Positions 1 to 9,317 of a stretch of 64,000 bases of DNA are shown piece after piece. The stretch's first letter is position 1. Each line of letters opens with the position of its first letter. The notes under the pieces are model-generated. The model had not been told where the DNA came from and did not search any database. It was given only the letters and a program-made list of their open reading frames with translations. The stretch comes from Arenibacter palladensis (lineage in GTDB: Bacteria > Bacteroidota > Bacteroidia > Flavobacteriales > Flavobacteriaceae). The translations under genes were made by a program, and so were the position numbers. The stretch spans positions 62,001 through 126,000 of the forward strand of contig NZ_FQUX01000003.1 in NCBI RefSeq assembly GCF_900129275.1, in the 5' to 3' direction.

Positions 1-1
1 T

Positions 2-436
2 ATTATTAAGTACTACGGAATTAGTTTTAATAGTATGGAAGCAACGAAAGAACAAATGGCCTGGTTTGCCGACCTGGAAAAAAATGAAACCGGAATTTGG
101 TGGGCTATTTGCTCAAAAGAGGATGGCAGATTTCTTGGAGCAGGAGGATTAAACAATATCAGTAAAGAAAATAGAAAGGCAGAAATCGGTTTTTGGCTGA
201 TGCCAGAAAATTGGGGAAAAGGACTTATGACCGAGGTAATGCCCCTAATCCTTAATCACGCATTCACTAGTATAGGATTACATAGAATTGAAGGTTTTGT
301 GGAGACTAAAAATGTGAATTGTAAAAAAGCTCTTGCTAAACTAAAATTCAATTGGGAAGGAACTATGCAAGATTGTGAAATTAAAAATGGAGAATTTATT
401 AGTTTAGATATTTACTCAAAATTAGTTGATAAATGA
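2..436 (+). CDS. GNAT family N-acetyltransferase (5' end outside the window)
   Basis: This is a RimJ/RimL-type GNAT enzyme that would move an acetyl group from acetyl-CoA to an amine. The frame is open to the left edge, so the methionine at base 35 is probably internal and the N-terminus is missing. The acetyl-CoA loop NWGKGLMTE sits in the middle, followed by the helix that normally carries motif A, then HRIEGFVETKNVNCKKAL, which matches the 'N..s.kal.k.GF' end of the family. A second GNAT gene follows at 594. The substrate cannot be told from sequence. Confidence 0.85.
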   Translation: MIKYYGISFNSMEATKEQMAWFADLEKNETGIWWAICSKEDGRFLGAGGLNNISKENRKAEIGFWLMPENWGKGLMTEVMPLILNHAFTSIGLHRIEGFVETKNVNCKKALAKLKFNWEGTMQDCEIKNGEFISLDIYSKLVDK

Positions 437-593
437 AACGTCTTGCAACAGGGTGTTTGAAACATTCCCCATAAGAGTTAAAACGAAAGTTTGCGAATAT
501 TTGTAATGAGCGGCAAACAAAATAAAAGGCGATAGCAAAATGTTACTGCAAGTATCCTATCCCCATTACATATACTAACCATTGGCTATAATT

Positions 594-1127
594 ATGAATA
601 AAATCCATCTCCAAATAATAGCACAAAAAGAGGCGAAAGAATTATTTAGCCTGATAAACAGAAATAAGAAAAGATTAGCTAGATATTTTCCCCTTACCTT
701 AAAAAAGAACGAAAATATTGGTTCGACTATCAATTATTTAAAGGAGTTAACGCAAAAAACAAAAAAGAAGGAAATTTATGCCTTGGGAATTTATTCCCAA
801 CAAGATTTGATAGGTATGATGTTTGTTAAAAATATCGATTGGCGGGTTCCAAAATGTGAATTAGGTTATTTTATAGACAAGGCATATGAAGGAAAAGGAA
901 TAATGTCCATAGCCATTGATGAAACCATTAAATATTGCTTTGAAAATCTGAAGATGGAAAAAATATTTTTAAGAATTGGAACTGAAAATATTGGTAGTAA
1001 ACGCGTAGCCGAAAAAAAAGGATTTGAATTGGAAGGAATATTGCGCAGAGAATTTAGATTGGAGACCAAGGAATTAGTAGATGTAGAATATTATGGAAAA
1101 TTAAAGACTCCTCCCAAAAATTCATAA
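594..1127 (+). CDS. GNAT family N-acetyltransferase, RimL-like
   Basis: This is a second complete RimL-like acetyltransferase of 177 residues. The acetyl-CoA loop is YEGKGIMS, and the C-terminal part has the family pattern of an N residue, SKRVAEKKGF and then EG.LRR. I chose the ATG at 594. The frame also allows a TTG at 582, but no typical N-terminus lies there. Members of this group acetylate ribosomal protein N-termini or small amines; the target here is unknown. The flanking noncoding DNA looks rearranged. Confidence 0.85.
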   Translation: MNKIHLQIIAQKEAKELFSLINRNKKRLARYFPLTLKKNENIGSTINYLKELTQKTKKKEIYALGIYSQQDLIGMMFVKNIDWRVPKCELGYFIDKAYEGKGIMSIAIDETIKYCFENLKMEKIFLRIGTENIGSKRVAEKKGFELEGILRREFRLETKELVDVEYYGKLKTPPKNS

Positions 1128-1615
1128 CCGCTTCTTGATCTAAAATTAGCAATTTAAAACCTGTAACGCATGGTTCTAGGAGACTATTGTACTTAATTGC
1201 CAAAATAGATTGTATTAAATCTGAAATTGGATTTGAAAATATTGTATTAAGTCACATCTTTACGCCTCTCATGAAGAAATCTATACTATTTTATATAGCT
1301 TTATCAGGAGTATTCGCCAGTGCACAATCTTAGGTCAAATTATTTTCCCCATCAATATCATCTACGGATTACTGAATCAGAAAGATAGAACCAATAGCTA
1401 GTACAGATCTCAATTTGGTCCTCACCTATTCCTAAGAAAAAACTTCTTGCTTTTTGTCCGTCACTATTCCTATCCTGTATAACCCTCCTAGACCTAAAAT
1501 CCTGACAGGCCTGAATTTCTAGGTTCAATTGGGCAGGTTCGATATGTATTTACTAAATTAGTTACCAAAACATTAATATTAATTTTACACCAGCATTTTA
1601 GCGCCTATTGGATAA
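1128..1615. other. 488-bp gap with a gene remnant
   Basis: No intact gene is visible. The gap contains a signal-peptide-like remnant (see 1271-1333) and otherwise AT-rich unique sequence. No convincing hairpin terminator or -7 TAnnTTTG box was found for the downstream amidohydrolase, although TTAATTTTAC at about 1578 is a weak candidate. Confidence 0.5.
1271..1333 (+). pseudogene. remnant of a secreted-protein gene (signal peptide only)
   Basis: A 20-codon frame starts with ATG and encodes MKKSILFYIALSGVFASAQS followed by a TAG stop. It has a basic N-terminus, a hydrophobic core and an Ala-x-Ser-Ala cleavage region, so it reads exactly like a Bacteroidota Sec signal peptide with no mature protein. 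It is most likely the 5' end of a lost gene. A free 20-residue peptide is possible but unsupported. Confidence 0.45.
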
Positions 1616-3049
1616 ATGAAACTATTGAAACGTCTTTTGAAAATTTTCTTTGGGATTGTTGGTATGGTGATTATAGCTGCCATCATTGCATTGGGGCTGG
1701 ACAAAATGGGGACGCGTTATTTGAAAATCAAGAATGTGCCGGCTTCCAATAACTCAACCTATCTTATAACCAATGTAAACATAATCCCAATGCTTCAAGA
1801 TACTGTCTTGGCCAATAAAATGGTGTATATCCAAGATGGTATCATTAAAAGTATCTCCGAAAGCCTACCCGACAAAGAAGTAGAGATTGTTGATGCCCAA
1901 GGTAAATTTCTACTCCCCGGACTCATAGACATGCATGTGCACGTATGGGACAAATACGAACTTGGACTGTACCTTGCCAATGGTGTCACTGCGGTTAGAA
2001 ATGTATGGGGTATACCAATGCATTTAAGGATCAAGGAAGACGTAAACAATGACAAAATACTTTCCCCCCACTTTTACACAACGGGGCCAAAGCTCACAGG
2101 GCCGGAATTTATAGGTGACGATAATTTAAATTTAACAAGTCCCAGTGAAGCCAAAGATAAAGTGATTTCATATAAGGACAGAGGCTATGATTTTATTAAA
2201 ACCTATTACGGCTTGAACAGGGATATATTTGATGCCGTTGTAGAACAGGCTGCCATTTCCAAAATGGATATCGTTGCCCACCCTTCACAGAAAGTGCCCT
2301 TTTCATATCACTTAAACCCACAGATCAAATCTATGGAACACGCCGAAGAAATTGTGCAACAACCTTTGCAGTTCAATTTAGACACCATTAAACTACAATC
2401 TATAATCGATTCTCTTTCCAATTCAAAACATAGCAGTTATTGCCCAACGCTAACGGTGTTCAACAATATTTATCAGATGATGATAAATGATTCCATTTTA
2501 GAGGCGGAACCCTTATCCTATATGAATCCACTCATCAAAAAAGTAGATAGTAAAAATCAATTTAACCGCTGGCACAATGCCAAGATGGAAGATTTCAGTG
2601 TGGTGGATAGAATAAAAAATCAGCACGATTTTCATTTGGAAATCGTTGCCCAACTCCACAAGGCCGGGGTTCCAATTATATGTGGAACCGATGCAGGAAT
2701 AGGAGTTACACTGCCTGGATTTTCAATTCATAAAGAACTTGCATTTTACAAAGAGGCAGGACTTTCCAATTACGAAGTTTTGAAAACGGCCACGGTAAAT
2801 GCTGCTCAAACACATTCCATTATGAACCAACTGGGAACTATTGAAGAGGGTAAGGTAGCCAATTTGCTACTGGTAGATAATAACCCATTAATGGAATTAT
2901 CCACATTGGAAAACCCTTCATCCATTTTTATTAAAGGAAGGAAGATAAATAGAAAGACCCTCCTTTCCTTTAAAGAAAAGGCCAAGAATCGGAAAAATTT
3001 AATAGCCTCAGCACTGACGTACTTGGAGAATTTGCTCATTGAAAAATAG
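1616..3049 (+). CDS. amidohydrolase family protein, membrane-anchored
   Basis: This is a 477-residue metal-dependent hydrolase of the amidohydrolase (TIM-barrel) superfamily. A single hydrophobic segment at about residues 8-28 anchors it, so the enzyme probably faces the periplasm. The metal-binding HVH is at residues 107-109 in the motif LLPGLIDMHVHV. Later signatures are DFIKTYYG, DIVAHPSQ, SMEHAEE and CGTDAGIG (the catalytic Asp). The C-terminal LGTIEEGKVANLLLVD is the usual composite beta-sandwich end. It resembles imidazolonepropionase- or prolidase-like lipoproteins; the substrate is unknown. A related lipoprotein lies at 47491. Confidence 0.85.
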   Translation: MKLLKRLLKIFFGIVGMVIIAAIIALGLDKMGTRYLKIKNVPASNNSTYLITNVNIIPMLQDTVLANKMVYIQDGIIKSISESLPDKEVEIVDAQGKFLLPGLIDMHVHVWDKYELGLYLANGVTAVRNVWGIPMHLRIKEDVNNDKILSPHFYTTGPKLTGPEFIGDDNLNLTSPSEAKDKVISYKDRGYDFIKTYYGLNRDIFDAVVEQAAISKMDIVAHPSQKVPFSYHLNPQIKSMEHAEEIVQQPLQFNLDTIKLQSIIDSLSNSKHSSYCPTLTVFNNIYQMMINDSILEAEPLSYMNPLIKKVDSKNQFNRWHNAKMEDFSVVDRIKNQHDFHLEIVAQLHKAGVPIICGTDAGIGVTLPGFSIHKELAFYKEAGLSNYEVLKTATVNAAQTHSIMNQLGTIEEGKVANLLLVDNNPLMELSTLENPSSIFIKGRKINRKTLLSFKEKAKNRKNLIASALTYLENLLIEK

Positions 3050-3130
3050 ATTATCGCCCATAATTAACCTATAATCACAACAGCCGGAAGGATTGTTGTT
3101 TACTATCAACAATTAAACAAATAAATAACC

Positions 3131-3250
3131 ATGCAAATTACCTCCCAACACATGCAGGATGTACTCTACAAACTGTTCCTAAAGTATAAGTTTCATAAGG
3201 AAAAGGCCCAGTTGCTGGCCCAAACCTATACCGAGAGCACCTTAATGTAA
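3131..3250 (+). pseudogene. truncated duplicate of the 5' end of the yiaK-like gene
   Basis: The frame encodes 39 residues that match the first 38 of the intact gene at 4653 except at two positions (Phe-His and Ala-Gln instead of Phe-Pro and Ala-Asn). It then stops at TAA. The DNA match starts a few bases before the ATG and ends abruptly at ACCGAGAGCACCTT. Nothing of the catalytic domain remains, so this is a dead fragment. Together with the intact copy it brackets the minus-strand membrane protein gene at 3381-4136. Confidence 0.85.
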
Positions 3251-3380
3251 TTTACTTCAACATGAGATGTTAAGTACGACTCAAATAGCCTCAAAACAAC
3301 AAATTTGTCCGGTAGCTTAAATATGTGTCACACTCTTTTAATGGTAAATATTGTGGTAATGCTTAATACTATACTTGATT

Positions 3381-4136
3381 TCAAAGGGTATTAATGGAAT
3401 TAAATTGGTCTTGTGGATGTATTCCTTTGGCATCTTTCAAACTCTTTTTACCCTTTACTGTTATCTTTAAGGCTCCAAATTCAATATTAATATATAAGAA
3501 TAGTGTATAAATAAATAACGCTATTCCGAACATTTCCATCGCCTCCTCAATAGTCATCAATATTATATATGCCCAATTTTCCTCACCTTGTAAATAATCA
3601 ATCTTGGCAGTCACCATTTCTATTCCAACAGCTCCCATTAAAAAAATAGCTCCAGACAGTATAATGTAAAACCTTACTTTAGAGGGGAGATCCATAACAA
3701 ACCTGAAATAAGTAATACCCAGAAATAAAATGAGAATGCCATAGGGTATTACCCAACCATAATATAAAAATCCAGTTGTTTTAAATGAATTTTGAACCAT
3801 TCCCGATAAATGTTCATGTATCACACAAATTTCATCAAAACTTAAGAACATGAAGACTAGTCCCAACCCTATCCAAGATAAATGTTTATTTCCCATTTCC
3901 TTCTTTTTAAACCCAATAACCAGAAGTATTAAGGCTGAAATCATTAAGGCACATGCCGAATAAAATGTAGGAATAGCCATTTCATTATCCAAATAAAATA
4001 ACTTGACAAAAAACCTTATTAATTTATTATCTATATATAATTGAAGACCTTTTCCAACTGTGCTTAATATTACAAAGGTTGTAATAATAATACTCAATAG
4101 TTTAAGAACATATTTCGGAGTTAATTTTTTCTTCAT
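3381..4136 (-). CDS. multi-pass membrane protein of unknown function
   Basis: The protein has 251 residues with about seven hydrophobic helices and a basic C-terminal tail. I do not recognise the family. Two acidic/histidine clusters next to membrane helices, FLSFDEICVIHEHL and IEEAMEMFGIALF, could bind a metal or form an active site in the membrane. It is the only minus-strand gene in the first 18 kb and lies between the truncated and intact copies of the yiaK-like 5' end, which suggests it arrived by insertion. Confidence 0.7.
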   Translation of the reverse strand: MKKKLTPKYVLKLLSIIITTFVILSTVGKGLQLYIDNKLIRFFVKLFYLDNEMAIPTFYSACALMISALILLVIGFKKKEMGNKHLSWIGLGLVFMFLSFDEICVIHEHLSGMVQNSFKTTGFLYYGWVIPYGILILFLGITYFRFVMDLPSKVRFYIILSGAIFLMGAVGIEMVTAKIDYLQGEENWAYIILMTIEEAMEMFGIALFIYTLFLYINIEFGALKITVKGKKSLKDAKGIHPQDQFNSINTL

Positions 4137-4652
4137 AAGTTTTAATCAATTAGATGCCATAAATTAATGGGAAACTCTTAAATCAGTTTGTTCGCTTCGG
4201 AAAACTTAACAAAGCCCGTCAACGAAAATGAGATCATGAATTTCCTGAGAAAATCATAACAATTTTAGTTTACAATAGGTTGCAAAAAATTCATCATGAA
4301 TCAAATGTTAATTAAAAGTTAATCAAATGTAAAATAAATGTCAATAAAATAATAATACTTCTGATTAAGGGATAGATTTATTTGTTGAAATAATCTCTTT
4401 TAGTTCCAAATGAATACCTGATTACCAATTGATTATCCTATTGGAATTACGTAAATTGAGAATTCAAATATAAAAAGTAGTATTTTTAAAAAACTCAATC
4501 ATAAATTTACCTGCTTAATTATTTCACTAATAAACCACTTTAGAAGATTTGGCGCATTTAAATGGAAGCAGTTCAGACATGAATTTGATTAAGTATAAAT
4601 ATTGACAACGGAGCCATTCATCAAAAGTTATTAATACCAAACGAATAAAACC
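4137..4652. other. 516-bp AT-rich divergent intergenic region
   Basis: The gap separates the divergent genes at 3381-4136 (minus) and 4653 (plus), so it should hold promoters for both. It is very AT-rich, with short near-repeats of the form AATCAAATGT near 4299 and 4320. I could not assign a clear -33/-7 pair. No small gene is evident. Confidence 0.4.
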
Positions 4653-5660
4653 ATGCAAATTACCTCCCAACACATGCAGGATGTACTCTACAAACTGTTC
4701 CTAAAGTATAAGTTTCCCAAGGAAAAGGCCAACTTACTGGCCCAAACCTATACCGAGAGCACCTTGTCCGGTGTAAATTCCCATGGTATCAACAGGGTGC
4801 CCCTTTTTCTGGAATATGTTGAAAACGGCAGCGTTAAAATTATGGCCGAAGCAGAAAAAGTGGAATCTTTTGGCAGTATCGAACGGTGGGACGGCAATTA
4901 TGGCCCGGGAATCATCAATGCTACCAAGTGTACCCAACGGGCCGTGGAACTGGCCAAAACACACGGCATGGGCCTAGTGGCCTTACGCAACACCAATCAT
5001 TGGATGCGTGGGGGTACCTATGGAAAGTTGGCAGCGGATGCAGGTTGCATCTCCATCCTATTCACCAATACACAGCCCAATATGCCGCCTTGGGGCGGTA
5101 AAGACAGCCGGATTGGCAACAACCCGTTCATTGTATCCATTCCTAGGAAGGGAGGAAATGTAGTATTGGACATGGCCATTTCCCAGTTCGCCTTTGGAAA
5201 AATTAACGACTATAAACTTAGGGGCAAAAAACTACCCTTTCCAGGGGGGTGGGATGCCAATGACGAACTTTCCAACGATCCCGAGAAGATTACATTAAAG
5301 GAACGTGGTTTGCCCATTGGCTATTGGAAAGGTTCTGCCCTATCCATAATTTTGGATATGTTGGCCACCCTATTGTCCGCCGGGAATTCTACTTATAAAG
5401 TAGGGCAAAAAGATTTTGAAACGGGAATATCCCAAGTATACCTCTGCATTTACCAGGAGGTTTTTAAGGACAAGGAGCTGCAAGAAAAACTATTGAACGA
5501 AATTATTGATTATACCCATGACGTGGAACCCATGCAGGCCGGAGACAAAATTTATTATCCCGGGGAAAGAAGTGCCCTTACCCGCGAAGAAAATCTAAAG
5601 AACGGGATGCCAGTAAGCGATAGTGTTTGGGAAAAAATAATGGCACTGTACGAATCATAA
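4653..5660 (+). CDS. yiaK: YiaK-type NAD(P)H-dependent dehydrogenase (2,3-diketo-L-gulonate reductase-like)
   Basis: This 335-residue protein belongs to the malate/L-lactate/ureidoglycolate dehydrogenase (Ldh_2) family. It lines up closely with E. coli YiaK, which reduces 2,3-diketo-L-gulonate. The catalytic His is at residue 44 in GVNSHGINRVP. Other YiaK-like blocks are GLVALRNTNHWMRGGTYG, MPPWGGKDSRIG, GYWKGSALSIILDMLATLLS and the ending SVWEKIMAL. It probably acts in breakdown of an oxidised sugar acid. The methyltransferase gene follows 24 bp downstream and may be cotranscribed. A truncated copy of the 5' end lies at 3131. Confidence 0.88.
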   Translation: MQITSQHMQDVLYKLFLKYKFPKEKANLLAQTYTESTLSGVNSHGINRVPLFLEYVENGSVKIMAEAEKVESFGSIERWDGNYGPGIINATKCTQRAVELAKTHGMGLVALRNTNHWMRGGTYGKLAADAGCISILFTNTQPNMPPWGGKDSRIGNNPFIVSIPRKGGNVVLDMAISQFAFGKINDYKLRGKKLPFPGGWDANDELSNDPEKITLKERGLPIGYWKGSALSIILDMLATLLSAGNSTYKVGQKDFETGISQVYLCIYQEVFKDKELQEKLLNEIIDYTHDVEPMQAGDKIYYPGERSALTREENLKNGMPVSDSVWEKIMALYES

Positions 5661-5684
5661 GAAATTAAATAGACTTTGCAAGAA

Positions 5685-6392
5685 ATGAAAAAATCTACCA
5701 TAGCGGAGATCAGGGAACGGTTCGACAAGGATGTGGAGCGCTTTTCCAATTTGGACACTGGACAACTTACCACCATCGACGCAAAAATTTCTTTGGAACT
5801 CATTACCGAAGCGGCCAAAAGAATCGTACCCAATGCCCAGCAATTATTGGACATTGGATGTGGCGCAGGAAACTATTCCCTAAAAATGCTCTCCAAGCTT
5901 CCCAACTTGGAATGTACTTTGGTGGACCTTAGTGGACCCATGTTGGACAAGGCCTTGGAAAGAGTTTCTAACCAAACCACCAAAAAGGTGCATGTGGTAA
6001 AAGGAGATGTAAGAGAAGTTCACCTAAAGGAAAACCATTTTGATATAATTCTGGCAGGAGCCGTATTGCACCATCTTAGGGACGATCACGACTGGGAAAC
6101 CACCTTTAAAAAAATATATGGCCTACTAAAACCGGGAGGATGTTTTATGATTTCGGACCTAATCACACAGGACAGCGAAATACTCAATGATTACACTTGG
6201 GAAAGATATGGGGACTATTTAGAGGATCTGGGGGGAAAGGACTACAGGAAAAAAGTGTTGGACTACGTGGACAAAGAGGATTCTCCCAGATCCATGAACT
6301 ATCAGCTGGACCTTATGAAAAAGCTAGGCTTCAGCAAGGTGGAGATATTGCATAAGAATATGTGTTTTGGGGCTTTTGGGGGCATAAAATAG
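5685..6392 (+). CDS. class I SAM-dependent methyltransferase
   Basis: The protein has 235 residues from the ATG at 5685; a TTG three codons upstream is less likely. The SAM-binding motif I is LLDIGCGAGNYS, the acidic end of strand 2 is CTLVDLSGPML, the next motif is VVKGDVRE, and motif IV is ILAGAVLHHLRDD. These place it in the Methyltransf_25/11 group. The substrate is unknown. It sits 24 bp after the yiaK-like gene, so the two are probably one transcript. Confidence 0.85.
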   Translation: MKKSTIAEIRERFDKDVERFSNLDTGQLTTIDAKISLELITEAAKRIVPNAQQLLDIGCGAGNYSLKMLSKLPNLECTLVDLSGPMLDKALERVSNQTTKKVHVVKGDVREVHLKENHFDIILAGAVLHHLRDDHDWETTFKKIYGLLKPGGCFMISDLITQDSEILNDYTWERYGDYLEDLGGKDYRKKVLDYVDKEDSPRSMNYQLDLMKKLGFSKVEILHKNMCFGAFGGIK

Positions 6393-6513
6393 GTATTTCA
6401 CCCATTATTGAACAAAATTCAGCAATTTTAGGTAGATCCACATTCTTATTGTGCCCTTTGAAGCAACAATATTTTAAAGGAAGTTGTAAATTAATTCTCA
6501 AAAAATTAAAGGT

Positions 6514-7617
6514 ATGGCTACTAACCTAAAACTACGATATATTTACCTATACCTTATTTCCACGCTCGGATTTGTATCCTGTGGATCAACTACAACTAAA
6601 ACCGTAGAGATTAAAGGAGTCTATGGGAATCCCAAACCCCTTTGGGAAAAAGGGTATAAACTTAATGAGCTTGGGGTAAATGCCATATTTGTCCACAGCG
6701 GGTCCATTAACGAGGACATGATTATCCGCGCAAGGGCCGAAGGCGCCATGGTATATGCCGAATTCGCCACCTTAAACGGTAAAGGTTACGTGGATACACA
6801 TCCAGAGGCCTGGGCCATAAATGACAAGGGCACAAAAGTTGAGGCTGCCACCTGGTTTATGGGTGTCTGTCCTACCGAACCCGGATTTAGAAAATACCGC
6901 TTTGATCAGTTGCGCGACTTACTTCTAGAGTATGATCTGGATGGGGTTTGGATGGACTATGTACACTGGCACGCCCAATTTGAAGACCCCGAACCCATTT
7001 TACCGGAAACTTGCTTTTGCAAACAATGTCTAAATAGCTTTTCAAAAGATTACAATATACGTTTGCCAGATGCCACTACCACAGAAAAGGCTGAATATAT
7101 CCTTACCAACCATGAACCAGCTTGGCGCAAATGGCGCTGCGAGGTTATTTACGATTGGACTACCAACATTAAAAGCATTATGGCCGAAATTAAACCCAAC
7201 GCCCTTCTTGGTCTTTATCATTGTCCTTGGGACGATGACGAATTTAACGGTGCTAGGGAACGTATTTTGGGTTTGGATTACGATCTTCTAAAGAAAACGG
7301 TGGATGTTTTTTCACCTATGGTCTACCATCAAAGAATGGGGAGAGAACCCAATTGGGTGGAAGATAACATTGTATGGTTTGGCAAAAAGATAGATGCAGA
7401 ACTTGGTGCTTACCCCAAAATATGGCCCATTGTCCAGGCCTACAATGAACCTGGCATAGTTACCAAGGAAGCCTTTGAAACGGTATTACGTGGTGGTTTA
7501 GCTGGGAAGTCGACCGGAGTTATGATGTTTACCACCAATGCCATGGCAGAGGATGTAGGTAAAACGGAAGTGATGAAGAAGGTGTATAAGGAATTATTGG
7601 AAAGTCATGGTGAATAA
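6514..7617 (+). CDS. putative TIM-barrel glycoside hydrolase lipoprotein
   Basis: This is a 367-residue lipoprotein with lipobox GFVSC, so the enzyme is probably attached to the outer membrane or periplasmic face. The body resembles putative glycosyl hydrolases with a (beta/alpha)8 barrel: strands such as GVNAIFVHSG and GAMVYAEFATL, the segment DLDGVWMDYVHWHA with candidate acidic catalytic residues, and VDVFSPMVYH near the end. A cysteine group, CFCKQC, lies after the WMDY block. No specific CAZy family could be assigned. It follows the yiaK-like and methyltransferase genes. Confidence 0.65.
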   Translation: MATNLKLRYIYLYLISTLGFVSCGSTTTKTVEIKGVYGNPKPLWEKGYKLNELGVNAIFVHSGSINEDMIIRARAEGAMVYAEFATLNGKGYVDTHPEAWAINDKGTKVEAATWFMGVCPTEPGFRKYRFDQLRDLLLEYDLDGVWMDYVHWHAQFEDPEPILPETCFCKQCLNSFSKDYNIRLPDATTTEKAEYILTNHEPAWRKWRCEVIYDWTTNIKSIMAEIKPNALLGLYHCPWDDDEFNGARERILGLDYDLLKKTVDVFSPMVYHQRMGREPNWVEDNIVWFGKKIDAELGAYPKIWPIVQAYNEPGIVTKEAFETVLRGGLAGKSTGVMMFTTNAMAEDVGKTEVMKKVYKELLESHGE

Positions 7618-7778
7618 CCATGAGGAGGCTAAATGTTAATAGGTATTTTTTATTGCTAATAATTACCTGTACCCACTTCCATTCAAATTTCCTCTAGCTT
7701 TTTATGCTTGGACAAAGCCATGTCTTTTTAATTTTATGAACCAATTGTATTAACGAACATCCAAAAAAAAGTAATACT

Positions 7779-9263
7779 ATGGCCAAAAGTAGGAGATCAA
7801 CCATTGAAATGGATAAGAAGGAGTTTCGAAAAATTGGATATCAATTGATTGATGATATTTCCAATTTTATAGGGTCCATAGATCAGAAACCTGTTACACC
7901 TAATGAAGGTCCTAGTCAATTGCAGGACTTATTGGGAAATACATCCCTACCCGAAAATGGTAGGCCTGCGGCTGAATTAATTGCTAAAACAACAGATTTA
8001 CTGTTCAACCATTCCTTGCTTAACGGACACCCTAAATTTTTGGGATATATTACTTCATCTGCAGCCCCAATTGGCGCCTTGGCCGATCTATTGGCATCAT
8101 CCGTAAATCCGAATGTTGGAGCACAAATATTAAGTCCCATAGCTACTGAAATTGAAAAACAAACAATTAAATGGCTATGCGATTTTATAGGAGTCCCATC
8201 AGACTATGGCGGGATATTGGTCAGTGGCGGCAACATGGCAAATTTCACCGCATTTCTAGCGGCTAGAACAGCAAAAGCACCACAGAACATTAAGGAAGAT
8301 GGGATTCAAAATACATCTAATAAATTAACGGTATACTGTTCCAAAACAACGCATACCTGGATTGAAAAAGCCGTAATTTTATTTGGGTTGGGCACAAAAT
8401 CCGTTAGATGGATACCAACGGATGCTTCCAATAAAATGGAGACTAAGGCACTGGATAACACCATAAAAAAAGATTTGGAAAATGGTTATCTACCCCTAAT
8501 GGTAGTGGGTACGGCCGGGGATGTAAGTACAGGGGTTGTTGATAATTTGAGCGACATATCAGCTATTTGCAAAACATATAATCTGTGGTTCCACATTGAT
8601 GGTGCTTATGGCGCCCCTGCTGCAATAGTCCCTAAACTCAAACACCTGTTCACAGGAATTAAAGATGCAGATTCCATTGCCCTAGACCCCCATAAATGGC
8701 TGTACAGTCCACTGGAAGCTGGTTGTACCTTGGTGAAAAACCCTCAGCATTTAATTGACACCTTTAGTTCACATCCAGAATATTATAATTTTAGTAAAAG
8801 TGGTCAGGATAAGGCTCAAAACTTTTATGAGTACGGACTACAAAACTCACGAGGCTTTAGAGCTTTAAAAGTTTGGCTGGCATTGCAACAAGTAGGCAGA
8901 AGTGGTTATAAAAAACTGATCAGTGAAGATATTGAGCTTTCTGAGATGTTATATGACTTGGCCGACCAACATCCTGAATTGGAAGCGGTATCCCAGAATT
9001 TAAGCATTACCACTTTCAGATATGTCCCTTTAGAGAATATTGACCATAAGGAGTATCTTAATACCTTAAATGAGGCTATATTGAATGAATTACAAACAGG
9101 TGGCGAAGTATTTTTATCCAATGCCATTGTTAACGGCCAATATTCTTTGAGAGCTTGCATTGTGAATTTCAGGACATCCAAAAAGGACATAGAAGAAATT
9201 ATTGAAATAATCATCGGAACCGGGAGAAAGGTGCATTTAAAAATATCCCAAGAAAGAGCATAA
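7779..9263 (+). CDS. PLP-dependent group II amino acid decarboxylase
   Basis: The protein has 494 residues, normal for aromatic-L-amino-acid or glutamate decarboxylase-like enzymes. PLP contacts are visible: GILVSGGNMANFTAF for the phosphate loop, FHIDGAYGAP with the pyridine-N Asp at 274, and ALDPHKWLYSP with the Schiff-base Lys at 306. The HPKFLGYITSSAAP block near residue 84 is typical of the aromatic/tryptophan decarboxylase branch. It probably makes an amine from an aromatic amino acid in the cytosol; the exact substrate is an inference. Confidence 0.88.
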   Translation: MAKSRRSTIEMDKKEFRKIGYQLIDDISNFIGSIDQKPVTPNEGPSQLQDLLGNTSLPENGRPAAELIAKTTDLLFNHSLLNGHPKFLGYITSSAAPIGALADLLASSVNPNVGAQILSPIATEIEKQTIKWLCDFIGVPSDYGGILVSGGNMANFTAFLAARTAKAPQNIKEDGIQNTSNKLTVYCSKTTHTWIEKAVILFGLGTKSVRWIPTDASNKMETKALDNTIKKDLENGYLPLMVVGTAGDVSTGVVDNLSDISAICKTYNLWFHIDGAYGAPAAIVPKLKHLFTGIKDADSIALDPHKWLYSPLEAGCTLVKNPQHLIDTFSSHPEYYNFSKSGQDKAQNFYEYGLQNSRGFRALKVWLALQQVGRSGYKKLISEDIELSEMLYDLADQHPELEAVSQNLSITTFRYVPLENIDHKEYLNTLNEAILNELQTGGEVFLSNAIVNGQYSLRACIVNFRTSKKDIEEIIEIIIGTGRKVHLKISQERA

Positions 9264-9317
9264 TAAACCCGCCCAGAAATACATAGGCAAACAAGTTGCC
9301 ATTTAAAATAAAGAATA

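Noticed and set aside
4783-5101. Alternative frames within the yiaK-like gene
   Set aside because: They overlap a strongly conserved enzyme and have no family features.
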